From contig DATNQI010000087.1 of assembly GCA_036704125.1 (NCBI GenBank), forward strand, positions 1 to 54,610: a DNA stretch of 54,610 bases, given 5' to 3'. Numbering within the stretch: position 1 is the first letter of the stretch; the number at the start of each line of letters is the position of its first letter. A program made the translations under genes and the position numbers. Below are positions 24,080 to 31,178 of this stretch, in pieces. Origin of the DNA: Pantanalinema sp. (GTDB taxonomy: Bacteria > Cyanobacteriota > Sericytochromatia > S15B-MN24 > UBA4093). The notes beneath the pieces are model-generated. The model was not told the origin of the DNA. It saw only the letters and a list, made by a program, of their open reading frames with translations, and searched no databases.

Positions 24080-24979
24080 ATGAAGAGGTTCATCATGTGG
24101 AATCGATTATTCGCACTGGTGGCGCTATCGCTGTCGCTCGCCGGTTGCTCGGGCATGGGCGGGATGCCCTGGCCGGCGGGTGAACCCCTGCGTCAGGAGC
24201 AAGGCGTCCAGCTCGGGAGTCTCAAGGTCCGCGTCCAGGGCACGTATCGCGCACAGACGCTCGATGCGGCCACCATCCGCGTGCTGCTCGAAGCCTTCGA
24301 GGGCAATGGGGCGGCACCGCGCACCCAGGAGCAAACCCTGTCGGCGGCGGGTGAGGCGCGTTTCACCGGGCTGAAGCCCGGCCAGGCGCGGTTGACGGTC
24401 TCGCTTGCGAGAGGGGGACGCACCCTCGATCAGCAAATCAAGGCTTTCAACATCCAACCCGGTGACAACGCGTTCTCCTTCGTCTTGCAGGACGGGACGA
24501 GCGCCCTTGATCTCGACCTGGGTAACGCCAGGGTTCGCCTCAAGGACGTTCGTTCCGAGCCGGGGTTCGAGGCCATGCCCTCGCTTGGGATCGAGGAGAG
24601 GTGGGTGTTCGAACAGACCCTCGCGAACGATGCGACGCGGTCGGTCACCTACTGGAACGACAGTGGCATCCTGCGCTACAAGCTCGATGAAGGCTACTGG
24701 CAACAGCCCGGCAGCGAGGCGGGCGAAGAGGAGGATCCCCTTACCACCGTGCCGGATCATGCCGCCGTCGCGCCCTCCGAGGTTCCTGCCTGGCCGGCGA
24801 ATGTTCGCACCTGGACCTGGGAAAACGATTACCCAGATCCCTGGGATTCCGAGCAAGTGCGCACGTATCGCTTCAAGCGCTGGTACTCCCCGACGCACGG
24901 CCTGCTGCGCGAGGATATCTATGAAGCCCGCGGCGGGGAGCTCGTCTTCGTTTCGCGCATGACGCTGAAGGGGTGGTAG
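24080..24979 (+). CDS. Cassette B lipoprotein 4
   Basis: This 299-residue lipoprotein has its lipobox (LVALSLSLAGC) with Cys at 23. The N-terminal domain (LGSLKVRVQGTYRAQTLDAA to FNIQPGDNAFSFVL) corresponds to that of A4, and LKPGQARLTVSLARGG parallels LAPGHARITVSALN. The remaining 150 residues are Trp-rich (RWVFEQTLAN, WENDYPDPWD, FKRWYSP) and resemble the WVYE-type end domain of A3 and B2 more than the end of A4. The start at ATG 24080 has GAGGA nine bases upstream; an ATG at 24095 is an alternative. It is separated from B2 by 21 bases. Confidence 0.78.
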   Translation: MKRFIMWNRLFALVALSLSLAGCSGMGGMPWPAGEPLRQEQGVQLGSLKVRVQGTYRAQTLDAATIRVLLEAFEGNGAAPRTQEQTLSAAGEARFTGLKPGQARLTVSLARGGRTLDQQIKAFNIQPGDNAFSFVLQDGTSALDLDLGNARVRLKDVRSEPGFEAMPSLGIEERWVFEQTLANDATRSVTYWNDSGILRYKLDEGYWQQPGSEAGEEEDPLTTVPDHAAVAPSEVPAWPANVRTWTWENDYPDPWDSEQVRTYRFKRWYSPTHGLLREDIYEARGGELVFVSRMTLKGW

Positions 24980-24981
24980 CC

Positions 24982-25512
24982 ATGGCACACAAGCAACGGT
25001 TCTCGTCCCGGGGCGTGGGATGCGCGGCGGCGATCGCCCTTCTCGCCGCAGGGTGCGCCGCGACGCCCACCGGCTCCTCGAATGTCCCGGCCGTGACCCC
25101 GAAGGCCTCGCTCGCCCTGCGCTTCGCCGCGCCGCGTCGGATCCAAGCGCAAATCTTCGAGGCGACGGGGGCGACCGTCAGCATCACGATTCCGGGGAAG
25201 CCCTCGATCACGGTGCCGATCGCGGTGGACGTGATGGCCGAGGAGTTCGACGGGGCGATCGACGACCTGCCGGAAGGGGATGCGACGGTGCGCATCGACC
25301 TCTACCGTGGGCAGGACTTCATCGGAACGGGCGAGGCGCTCGTCCCGTTGATTCTCGGGCAGCGGAGCAACGCCTACATCCAGCTCTGGATGGACAGCCG
25401 GGGTCGTACGGACTTCATTCCGCTGAGCCCGCTGCCGCCGCACCCCCCGGAACCTTGGCCGCCCGAGGAACAACCGGAAGTCCCGCCCCCTTCGGAAAAT
25501 CCGCCCGGTTAG
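24982..25512 (+). CDS. Cassette B lipoprotein 5 (small)
   Basis: This 176-residue paralogue of A5 has its lipobox (AIALLAAGC) with Cys at 25. It keeps the LRFAAPRRIQA opening, GATVSITI, GDATVRIDLYRGQDFIG, LVPLILGQRSN and GRTDFIPLSPLPP, and it ends in a Pro/Glu-rich tail. It lacks the Pro-rich insertion of A5. The ATG at 24982 follows the B4 stop by two bases, so the genes are tightly coupled. A 24-bp hairpin follows the stop and separates cassette B from the convergent ftsH gene. Confidence 0.82.
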   Translation: MAHKQRFSSRGVGCAAAIALLAAGCAATPTGSSNVPAVTPKASLALRFAAPRRIQAQIFEATGATVSITIPGKPSITVPIAVDVMAEEFDGAIDDLPEGDATVRIDLYRGQDFIGTGEALVPLILGQRSNAYIQLWMDSRGRTDFIPLSPLPPHPPEPWPPEEQPEVPPPSENPPG

Positions 25513-25518
25513 CTTGGT

Positions 25519-25570
25519 CCTCGAAGCGCGCGTCCCTCGACAGCCTTGTCGGGGGACGCGCGCTTCGAGG
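25519..25570. terminator. Very long hairpin between cassette B and ftsH (convergent)
   Basis: Eighteen perfect outer pairs (25519-25536 with 25553-25570) continue into six inner pairs with one wobble. The loop is four bases (25543-25546). It lies between convergent genes and would act on both strands, although no T run follows. Confidence 0.8.
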
Positions 25571-25573
25571 CGT

Positions 25574-27061
25574 TCAGGCCACCCACTCGTTGCGATCGCC
25601 GTCCGGGGCGTTGCGCTCGGGCCTCAGCCCGCGCAGGACGGCCTGGATGTCGTTCTCGTAGAGGACCTCGTGGTCCAGGAGGCCCTGGGCGAGGCGATCC
25701 AGGTCCGATCGGCGCTCGACGAGCACCTCGCGGGCCTGCTCGTAGGCCTCGCGCAGGAGCTGCTCGACGGCCCGGTCCAGCCGCTCGCGGGTGGCCTCGG
25801 AGCAGCTCAGCTCCTTGTAGTTGACCGGAAAGCCCCCGAGCATCCCGAGCTCCCAGACCAGCAGCTCCGCGATCTTGGTGGCGCGCTTGAGGTCCGAGTG
25901 GGCGCCGCTGGTCACCTCGCCGAAGACCATCTCCTCGGCGACGCGCCCCCCCATCAGCACGGCGAGCTCCGAGGCGTACTCCTCGCGGGTGACCAGGTGC
26001 CGGTCCTCGCGCTCTACCGACCAGGTGTAGCCCAGGGCGTGGCGGCCGGTGGGGATGATCGAGGCCTTGTGCAGGCGCTTGTGGGGCTGGGTGCGCAGGC
26101 CGACCACCGCGTGCCCCGCCTCGTGGAAGGCGACCACCCGGCGCTCGTCGGGGCTCAGGAGCTGCCCGGCGTTCTCCAGCCCGATCCCCAGGCGCTCCAT
26201 GGCCTTCGAGAAGTCCTCGTGCCGCACCTGCGAGCGATGGCCCCGCACGGCGAGGATCGAGGCCTCGTTGACCACCGAGGCCAGATCCGCCCCGCTCATG
26301 TTGGCGGCGGCCCGCGCCAGGGCGCGCAGGTCCACGCCGCGGTCGAGCTTCACCTTGCGGGCGTAGTGCGCAAGCAGCGCCTCGCGCCCCTTGAGGTCGG
26401 GCAGCCCCACGTGGATCTTGCGGTCGAAGCGGCCCGGCCGCAGGAGGGCCGCGTCGAGCGACTCCTCGAAGTTGGTCGCCCCGATGGTGATCACGTTGGC
26501 GTCGCGCCCGAAGCCGTCCAGCTCGACCAGGAACTGGTTGAGGGTGTTGTTTCCCTCCTGGCCGCCGAACTGGTTGCTGCTGCGCGAGCGCCCCAGGGCG
26601 TCGATCTCGTCGATGAAGACGATGGCGGCGGGGTGCTTGCGGGCCTTCTTGTAGAGGGAGCGGATCCGGCTGGCGCCCACTCCCACGAAGACCTCGACGA
26701 AGTCGGCGCCGGAAAGAGAGTAGAATGGCACTCCGGCCTCGTTGGCGATCGCCTTGGCCAGGAGGGTCTTGCCGGTGCCGGGCGGCCCGACCAGCAGGAT
26801 CCCCTTGGGGATCTTGGCGCCGATCCGCTCGAAGTCCTTGGCGTTCTTGAGGAAGTCGACGACCTCCTGGGCCTCGCGCTTGGCCTCGTCGACGCCGAGC
26901 ACGTCCGTGAAGCGCACGTCGTGGTTGGTCTCGCGGCTGGGGTCGAACTTGGCGCGGTTGAACATCCCCCCCATCACCCGCGCGTACACCAGGCAGAAGA
27001 CCACGGCGTACAGCACGATCATGACGAAGGTGAGGGCGAGTTGGATGAGGATCTCGAGCAT
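25574..27061 (-). CDS. ftsH: FtsH-like AAA+ zinc metalloprotease, single-membrane-helix form
   Basis: This 495-residue protein is predicted to be an ATP-dependent membrane protease. The N-terminus has one helix (about 3-28) instead of the usual two with a periplasmic domain between. The AAA domain shows Walker A GPPGTGKT (about 88), the pore loop FVEVFVGVGASRIR, Walker B AIVFIDEIDALG, and the second region of homology with LRPGRFDRKIHV. The protease site HEAGH is near residue 313, and the third ligand region is GGRVAEEMVFGEVTSGAHSDL. I chose the ATG at 27061 because AGGAGG lies five bases upstream. It diverges from the gene at 27240. Substrates may be restricted by the missing periplasmic domain. 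Confidence 0.9.
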   Translation of the reverse strand: MLEILIQLALTFVMIVLYAVVFCLVYARVMGGMFNRAKFDPSRETNHDVRFTDVLGVDEAKREAQEVVDFLKNAKDFERIGAKIPKGILLVGPPGTGKTLLAKAIANEAGVPFYSLSGADFVEVFVGVGASRIRSLYKKARKHPAAIVFIDEIDALGRSRSSNQFGGQEGNNTLNQFLVELDGFGRDANVITIGATNFEESLDAALLRPGRFDRKIHVGLPDLKGREALLAHYARKVKLDRGVDLRALARAAANMSGADLASVVNEASILAVRGHRSQVRHEDFSKAMERLGIGLENAGQLLSPDERRVVAFHEAGHAVVGLRTQPHKRLHKASIIPTGRHALGYTWSVEREDRHLVTREEYASELAVLMGGRVAEEMVFGEVTSGAHSDLKRATKIAELLVWELGMLGGFPVNYKELSCSEATRERLDRAVEQLLREAYEQAREVLVERRSDLDRLAQGLLDHEVLYENDIQAVLRGLRPERNAPDGDRNEWVA

Positions 27062-27089
27062 GCGACACCTCCTCGATTGGGGCCCCGGA

Positions 27090-27098
27090 ATCGTAGCA
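27090..27098 (-). promoter_or_regulatory. Extended -10 promoter of ftsH
   Basis: On the minus strand TGC directly precedes TACGAT (27095-27090), a TGn-extended -10. No -35 is evident. The leader is about 25 bases. Confidence 0.5.
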
Positions 27099-27239
27099 TT
27101 CAAGCAAACCTTCCCCGTTCTCCCGTGGCGCCAAAAACCCTCCCCAGAATTGACCAGGGCCGAAGGGAGGGAAGCGGCGAGAATCGGGTATAGAGGGAGG
27201 AACCCGCCGTCGGGTACCTGCCGCGAGGGGGCGGCCGCC

Positions 27240-28919
27240 ATGGGACAGGACGCGCTGCAGCCGGATCGTTTGAGCGAAAGTCACATCGACCTTCACGACC
27301 GGCAGCACTTCGAGATCGCCTTCAACTACGACGCCTCGCCCGCCCTGGTCCGCCCGGACGGCCGGGTGCGCTTCCGCGTGGACGCCTTCTTCTTCCTGCC
27401 CTCCAGCCTGGGGGTCTCGGCCCTCTCCTACGGCAAGGACGACTTCTTCAAGGACGTCCTGAGCTACCTGCGCTTCAAGACCCCCGACCTCGACAGCCAG
27501 GCCCTGGCGGATCCGCTCAACCCCCTCTCGCCTCTCAACGTCCTCAGCTTCAACCTCAAGCAGCTGGTGGAGCTGCCGGTCCCCGACCCCGCGCTCGAGA
27601 CCTCGACCGTCCACGAGGCCAAGCTCCTGGGGTGCATCCTGATCGCCAACTGGCGCGACCTGCGCAAGCAGGCCAGGACTCTCGTCAAGGCCCTCTCCCG
27701 CTTCGCGCGCCCGACCCCGGGCTTCGCCGAGGCGATCGCCGATCTGCGTTTGCGCCTCGAGGCCGAGCACGCCCTTCTGATGCGCTATCGGGGGCTGCGC
27801 CGCGCCTACACCGACAACCAGGCGAGCCTCCCCGGGGCCGTGCTCGACGCCCTGCGGGTGGTGGACGAGTACCTCACCTATCGCTTCGACGAGAACCTCG
27901 GCAAGATCCACGAGGCCTTTTCGCCCCTGGGCGACGCGGCCGCCGAGCTCGAGGAGCGCCTGCGCTGGCTCGGTTCCTACGAGGCCCTCTACCGGCAGGA
28001 GGAGGGCTTCGTCTGCCTGTCCAGCTCGGATCTCCAGTCGTTCGAGCGGTACACCTACCGGACGGGCGCCCTCAAGAAGCACCTGGCCGAGGTCCTCTTC
28101 CTGGACGTGCAGACCGTGCGCGAGGTGCGCCGCTACCGGGGCCTGGTGGCGGCCCTGGGGGCGGGGCTCGCGGCCTTCTGGAGCACGCTGGGCGATCGCA
28201 ACGTCAACGTGCAGCTGCACGGCGTCTCGACCGCGGCGCTCATCCTGATCGTGGTCCTGGTCTACATCCTCAAGGACCGCATCAAGGAGTTCTTCAAGGA
28301 CTACGTGGCCACCCAGGTGCAGCGCCTCTTGCCGGACCAGCGCATGACGATCACCGACCCCATGACGCGCCAGCGCATCGGCTCGTGCCGCCAGACGGTC
28401 CGCTACGAGCGCAAGCGCCGCCTGGCCGCCGACATCCGCCGGGTGCGCGAGTTCACCCACACCATCGACCTGGACGAGGCCCGCGAGGAGGAGGTCCTCT
28501 CCTACCGGCACGACATGACCCTCGAGGCCCGGCGGATCCACGCGACCCACTCGCGCCGGATGCACGTCAAGCACATCCTTCGCTACTCGGTGGCCAACCT
28601 CCTGCGCCGCCTGTCGGACCCCCACGTCAAGGTGTCGCGCTTCAACCCGCGCACCGGCCGCTTCGAGGTCGTCATGGCCCCCAAGGTCTACCACGTCAAC
28701 GTGGTCTTCAGGGTCGCCGCCATAGGTCCGGACGGCAGGCTCGCGGACCCGGTCTACCACCGCCTGCGGGTGATCCTCAACAAGGACGGCATCGATCGGG
28801 TCGAGAAGGTCGTCCAGAACAAGCACATGCGCGAGATCGGCCAGGAGACGCAGCCGGAGGTCCTCGAGCGCGCCGACGACCTGAGCCTGAGCGAGGCCGA
28901 GGATCTATCCCCGAGCTAG
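27240..28919 (+). CDS. Conserved protein of unknown function with central membrane helices
   Basis: This 559-residue protein has an N-terminal region reading VRFRVDAFFFLPSSLGVSA and YGKDDFFKDVLSYLRFKTP. That wording recalls a widespread uncharacterised family, from memory only. A helical, Arg/Glu-rich stretch follows (about 130-290). Two hydrophobic segments lie near 300-320 and 322-342 (STAALILIVVLVYILKDRI), then a basic soluble C-terminus. There is no catalytic signature. The ATG at 27240 follows a purine-rich GAGGGGG. A possible -10 TATAGA lies at 27189-27194, with no matching -35. It is probably a membrane-bound cytoplasmic protein; the role is unknown. Confidence 0.75.
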   Translation: MGQDALQPDRLSESHIDLHDRQHFEIAFNYDASPALVRPDGRVRFRVDAFFFLPSSLGVSALSYGKDDFFKDVLSYLRFKTPDLDSQALADPLNPLSPLNVLSFNLKQLVELPVPDPALETSTVHEAKLLGCILIANWRDLRKQARTLVKALSRFARPTPGFAEAIADLRLRLEAEHALLMRYRGLRRAYTDNQASLPGAVLDALRVVDEYLTYRFDENLGKIHEAFSPLGDAAAELEERLRWLGSYEALYRQEEGFVCLSSSDLQSFERYTYRTGALKKHLAEVLFLDVQTVREVRRYRGLVAALGAGLAAFWSTLGDRNVNVQLHGVSTAALILIVVLVYILKDRIKEFFKDYVATQVQRLLPDQRMTITDPMTRQRIGSCRQTVRYERKRRLAADIRRVREFTHTIDLDEAREEEVLSYRHDMTLEARRIHATHSRRMHVKHILRYSVANLLRRLSDPHVKVSRFNPRTGRFEVVMAPKVYHVNVVFRVAAIGPDGRLADPVYHRLRVILNKDGIDRVEKVVQNKHMREIGQETQPEVLERADDLSLSEAEDLSPS

Positions 28920-29001
28920 CCGCGGGCGCCCACCGAGCTAGCGGCGCTTTCAACGCCCGCGGCGATCGTGAACAATGGGGGCCTGGTGATTCGGAGGCCC
29001 C

Positions 29002-30588
29002 ATGCGCGTTCAGTCCCGCATCCTCCTCGGCTACAGCCCGGTGCTCGCCATCCTCGCGGCGCTCCTGGCGCTGGCGATCACGGCGAGCTACCTCGCGGCC
29101 CTCGCCTCCGATCGGGCCTTCGACAGGACCCTGCCCGCCATCGTGGGGGGCGAGGAGCTCCTCTCCTTGGCGCGCAACCTGGAGGCGCTCGAGTACGTCT
29201 ACTTCCTCGAGGCGTCGATGCCGGGCCGGGCCAGGAGCGCCATGGCCGAGTTCGATCGGACGAGCCAGGAGTTCGACGGCTACTATCGGGGCATCCTGGC
29301 CGTCGCGGACACGCCCGTCGAGCGGCGCCACCTCGCCGAAATCGACCGGGCCTACAAGGCCTTCATCGCGATCGATCACCAGATCCGCGTGCGCCTGGCC
29401 GAGGGGCGGGTCGCCGAGGCCCAGCACCTCAACGTCACCGAGTCCCTGCTGGCTTACGACCGCTTCTCGCAGGCCGCGAGCGCCCTGGTCGTCTACAACC
29501 GTCGGCACCTCGTCGAGGCGCGCGCCGCCATCGCGCAGCGCCGGAACACCGCGCTCGCCCTGCTCGGCGCAGGAGGCGTCCTGGCCCTGATGCTCGGGCT
29601 CTGGGTCGGCGCGCGGCTCGCGCGCGACCTCTCGCGGCCCCTGGCCGAGCTCGGCCAGGCCGCCGACCGGCTCGCGGGGGGGGACTTCGCGCTCATGCCG
29701 CCGAGCCGCGAGGTCCGGGGCATCACCGAGGTCCGGAAGCTGTACGACGCCCTGGCCTGGATGGCCCGCTCGCTCGAGGGCCTCACCCGCGATTTGCGCG
29801 AGGCCAACGCGGGCCTCGAGCGCAAGGTGGCCGAGCGAACCGCCGCGCTGGAGGAGGCCAAGCGCGAGCTCGAGGCCACCGTCGCGGAGCTGCGATCGCT
29901 CGACAAGCTCAAGAGCGACTTCCTCTCGGTGGTCAGCCACGAGCTGCTGACCCCCATCAACTTTGTGACCGGCTACGGCTCGACCCTGAGCGAAGGCCTG
30001 CTCGGCGACTTGAGCGCCGAGCAGCGCGCGGCCGTGGACAAGATGCTCGAGGGGGCCGCGCGGCTGACGCGGATCGTGCGCAACCTGCTCGACTACACCC
30101 GGCTGGAAGCGGGCGAACTGCGCATCCACGCCCAGCCCGTCGACGTGGCCGAGCTCCTGGAGGGCCAGATCGCCGAGCTCGCGCCTCAGTTCGAGCGCAA
30201 GGAGCTCGCGCTCTCGCTCCTTCTTTCGCCCGACCTGCCCCCCGTCTGGGGGGATCCGGCGCGCGTCCACCAGGTGCTGAGCGAGCTGCTCGACAACGCC
30301 GCCAAGTTCACGGGAAGCGGCGGGAGCGTGAGGGTCCGGGCGAGGCGCGCGCAGGGCGCCGTGGAGATCGAGGTGAGCGACACCGGCATCGGCATCGCGC
30401 CCGACGTGCTGCCGCGGATCTTCGATCGCTTCTACCAGGGGGACTCGAGCAGCACGCGCGCCTACGGCGGGACCGGGATCGGCCTGACGCTCGCCAAGCA
30501 ACTCGCCGAGGGCATGGAAGGCGAGCTTGCAATCGCAAGCACCCTCGGCGAGGGGACCCGGGCGATCCTGAGGTTGCGCCCGGCCTAG
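29002..30588 (+). CDS. Membrane sensor histidine kinase
   Basis: This 528-residue two-component kinase has TM1 at about 8-32, a helical extracytoplasmic sensor (about 33-180, four-helix-bundle type) and TM2 at about 180-202. A HAMP linker (about 203-258) and a coiled coil (about 265-305) follow. The HisKA box is FLSVVSHELLTPINFV with His near 312. The ATPase has the N box LSELLDNAAKF, the G1 box VSDTGIGIAPD and the G2 box GGTGIGLTLAK, so it looks active. No response regulator is adjacent, so it is an orphan and the signal is unknown. A nine-bp hairpin (28920-28962) separates it from the preceding gene. Confidence 0.92.
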   Translation: MRVQSRILLGYSPVLAILAALLALAITASYLAALASDRAFDRTLPAIVGGEELLSLARNLEALEYVYFLEASMPGRARSAMAEFDRTSQEFDGYYRGILAVADTPVERRHLAEIDRAYKAFIAIDHQIRVRLAEGRVAEAQHLNVTESLLAYDRFSQAASALVVYNRRHLVEARAAIAQRRNTALALLGAGGVLALMLGLWVGARLARDLSRPLAELGQAADRLAGGDFALMPPSREVRGITEVRKLYDALAWMARSLEGLTRDLREANAGLERKVAERTAALEEAKRELEATVAELRSLDKLKSDFLSVVSHELLTPINFVTGYGSTLSEGLLGDLSAEQRAAVDKMLEGAARLTRIVRNLLDYTRLEAGELRIHAQPVDVAELLEGQIAELAPQFERKELALSLLLSPDLPPVWGDPARVHQVLSELLDNAAKFTGSGGSVRVRARRAQGAVEIEVSDTGIGIAPDVLPRIFDRFYQGDSSSTRAYGGTGIGLTLAKQLAEGMEGELAIASTLGEGTRAILRLRPA

Positions 30589-30596
30589 GCGCCCGG

Positions 30597-31037
30597 CTAC
30601 TCTTCCATGCTGATCGGGATCGAACGGGAGCGGCCCGCCTCGACCTTGGGCAGCCGCAGGGTCAGGACGCCCTCCTTGAGGCTCGCCTTGAGGCGCTCGT
30701 GGTTGGTGCCGCTCGGCAGCCGGAAGGTGCGCTGGAAGGAGCCGTAGGTCCGCTCGACGCGATGGGCCTTGGCGCCCTCGGGCTCCGCGTAGGGGCGCTC
30801 TCCCGCGAGCGTCAGCTCGTCGCCGTCGAGGAGAAGCCGGATGTCCTCCTGCTTGAGGCCCGCGAGCTCGACCAGGAACACCCACTCGGCCTCGGTCTCG
30901 AACGCGTCAACGGCGGGCGACCAGTTGCCGGCGGGGATCGCGGCGGGCCCCAGCGCCTGCTGGAACTCGGTACGCAGGTCGTCGAGGGTGCGCAAAAGCG
31001 CCGGGGAGACGTTCTGCCAGCGGTTGAAACGATCCAT
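30597..31037 (-). CDS. Small heat-shock protein, Hsp20 family
   Basis: This 146-residue ATP-independent chaperone has a variable N-terminus (about 1-45). The alpha-crystallin domain (about 46-135) includes FLVELAGLKQEDIRLLLDGDEL, RTYGSFQRTFRLP, and the A-x-L-x-x-G-V-L-T-L-x-L-P signature (LKEGVLTLRLPK). A short IPI-type C-terminal anchor (SIPIS) follows. All family marks are present. The promoter TTGCGG-18-TAAAAT lies on the minus strand upstream. I see no CIRCE operator, so heat control, if any, is by other means. It ends convergently with the histidine kinase, only eight bases apart. Confidence 0.93.
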   Translation of the reverse strand: MDRFNRWQNVSPALLRTLDDLRTEFQQALGPAAIPAGNWSPAVDAFETEAEWVFLVELAGLKQEDIRLLLDGDELTLAGERPYAEPEGAKAHRVERTYGSFQRTFRLPSGTNHERLKASLKEGVLTLRLPKVEAGRSRSIPISMEE

Positions 31038-31075
31038 CGTTCATCCTCCGTGTATGAGCGGGGTGCTGTCAGGTC

Positions 31076-31105
31076 ATTTTAGCAAGCAATTGGTGTTTTC
31101 CGCAA
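31076..31105 (-). promoter_or_regulatory. Promoter of the hsp20 gene
   Basis: On the minus strand TTGCGG (31105-31100), an 18-base spacer and TAAAAT (31081-31076). The -10 is extended by TGC. No CIRCE-type inverted repeat is present. Confidence 0.55.
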
Positions 31106-31117
31106 TGGGCGGGGCTT

Positions 31118-31126
31118 TGGTATCAT
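31118..31126 (+). promoter_or_regulatory. Extended -10 promoter of leuS
   Basis: TGGTATCAT (31118-31126), without a clear -35, lies 53 bases before the leuS ATG. The leader shows no T-box features. Confidence 0.6.
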
Positions 31127-31178
31127 GATCCAATCGCCTGGCCGCTTGTGCCAGTCCCTATCACGAGTTGAGGAGCCC

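Noticed and set aside
31038-31178. CIRCE operator before hsp20 and T-box before leuS
   Set aside because: No TTAGCACTC-N9-GAGTGCTAA repeat and no T-box sequence (such as TGGNACCGCG) could be found.
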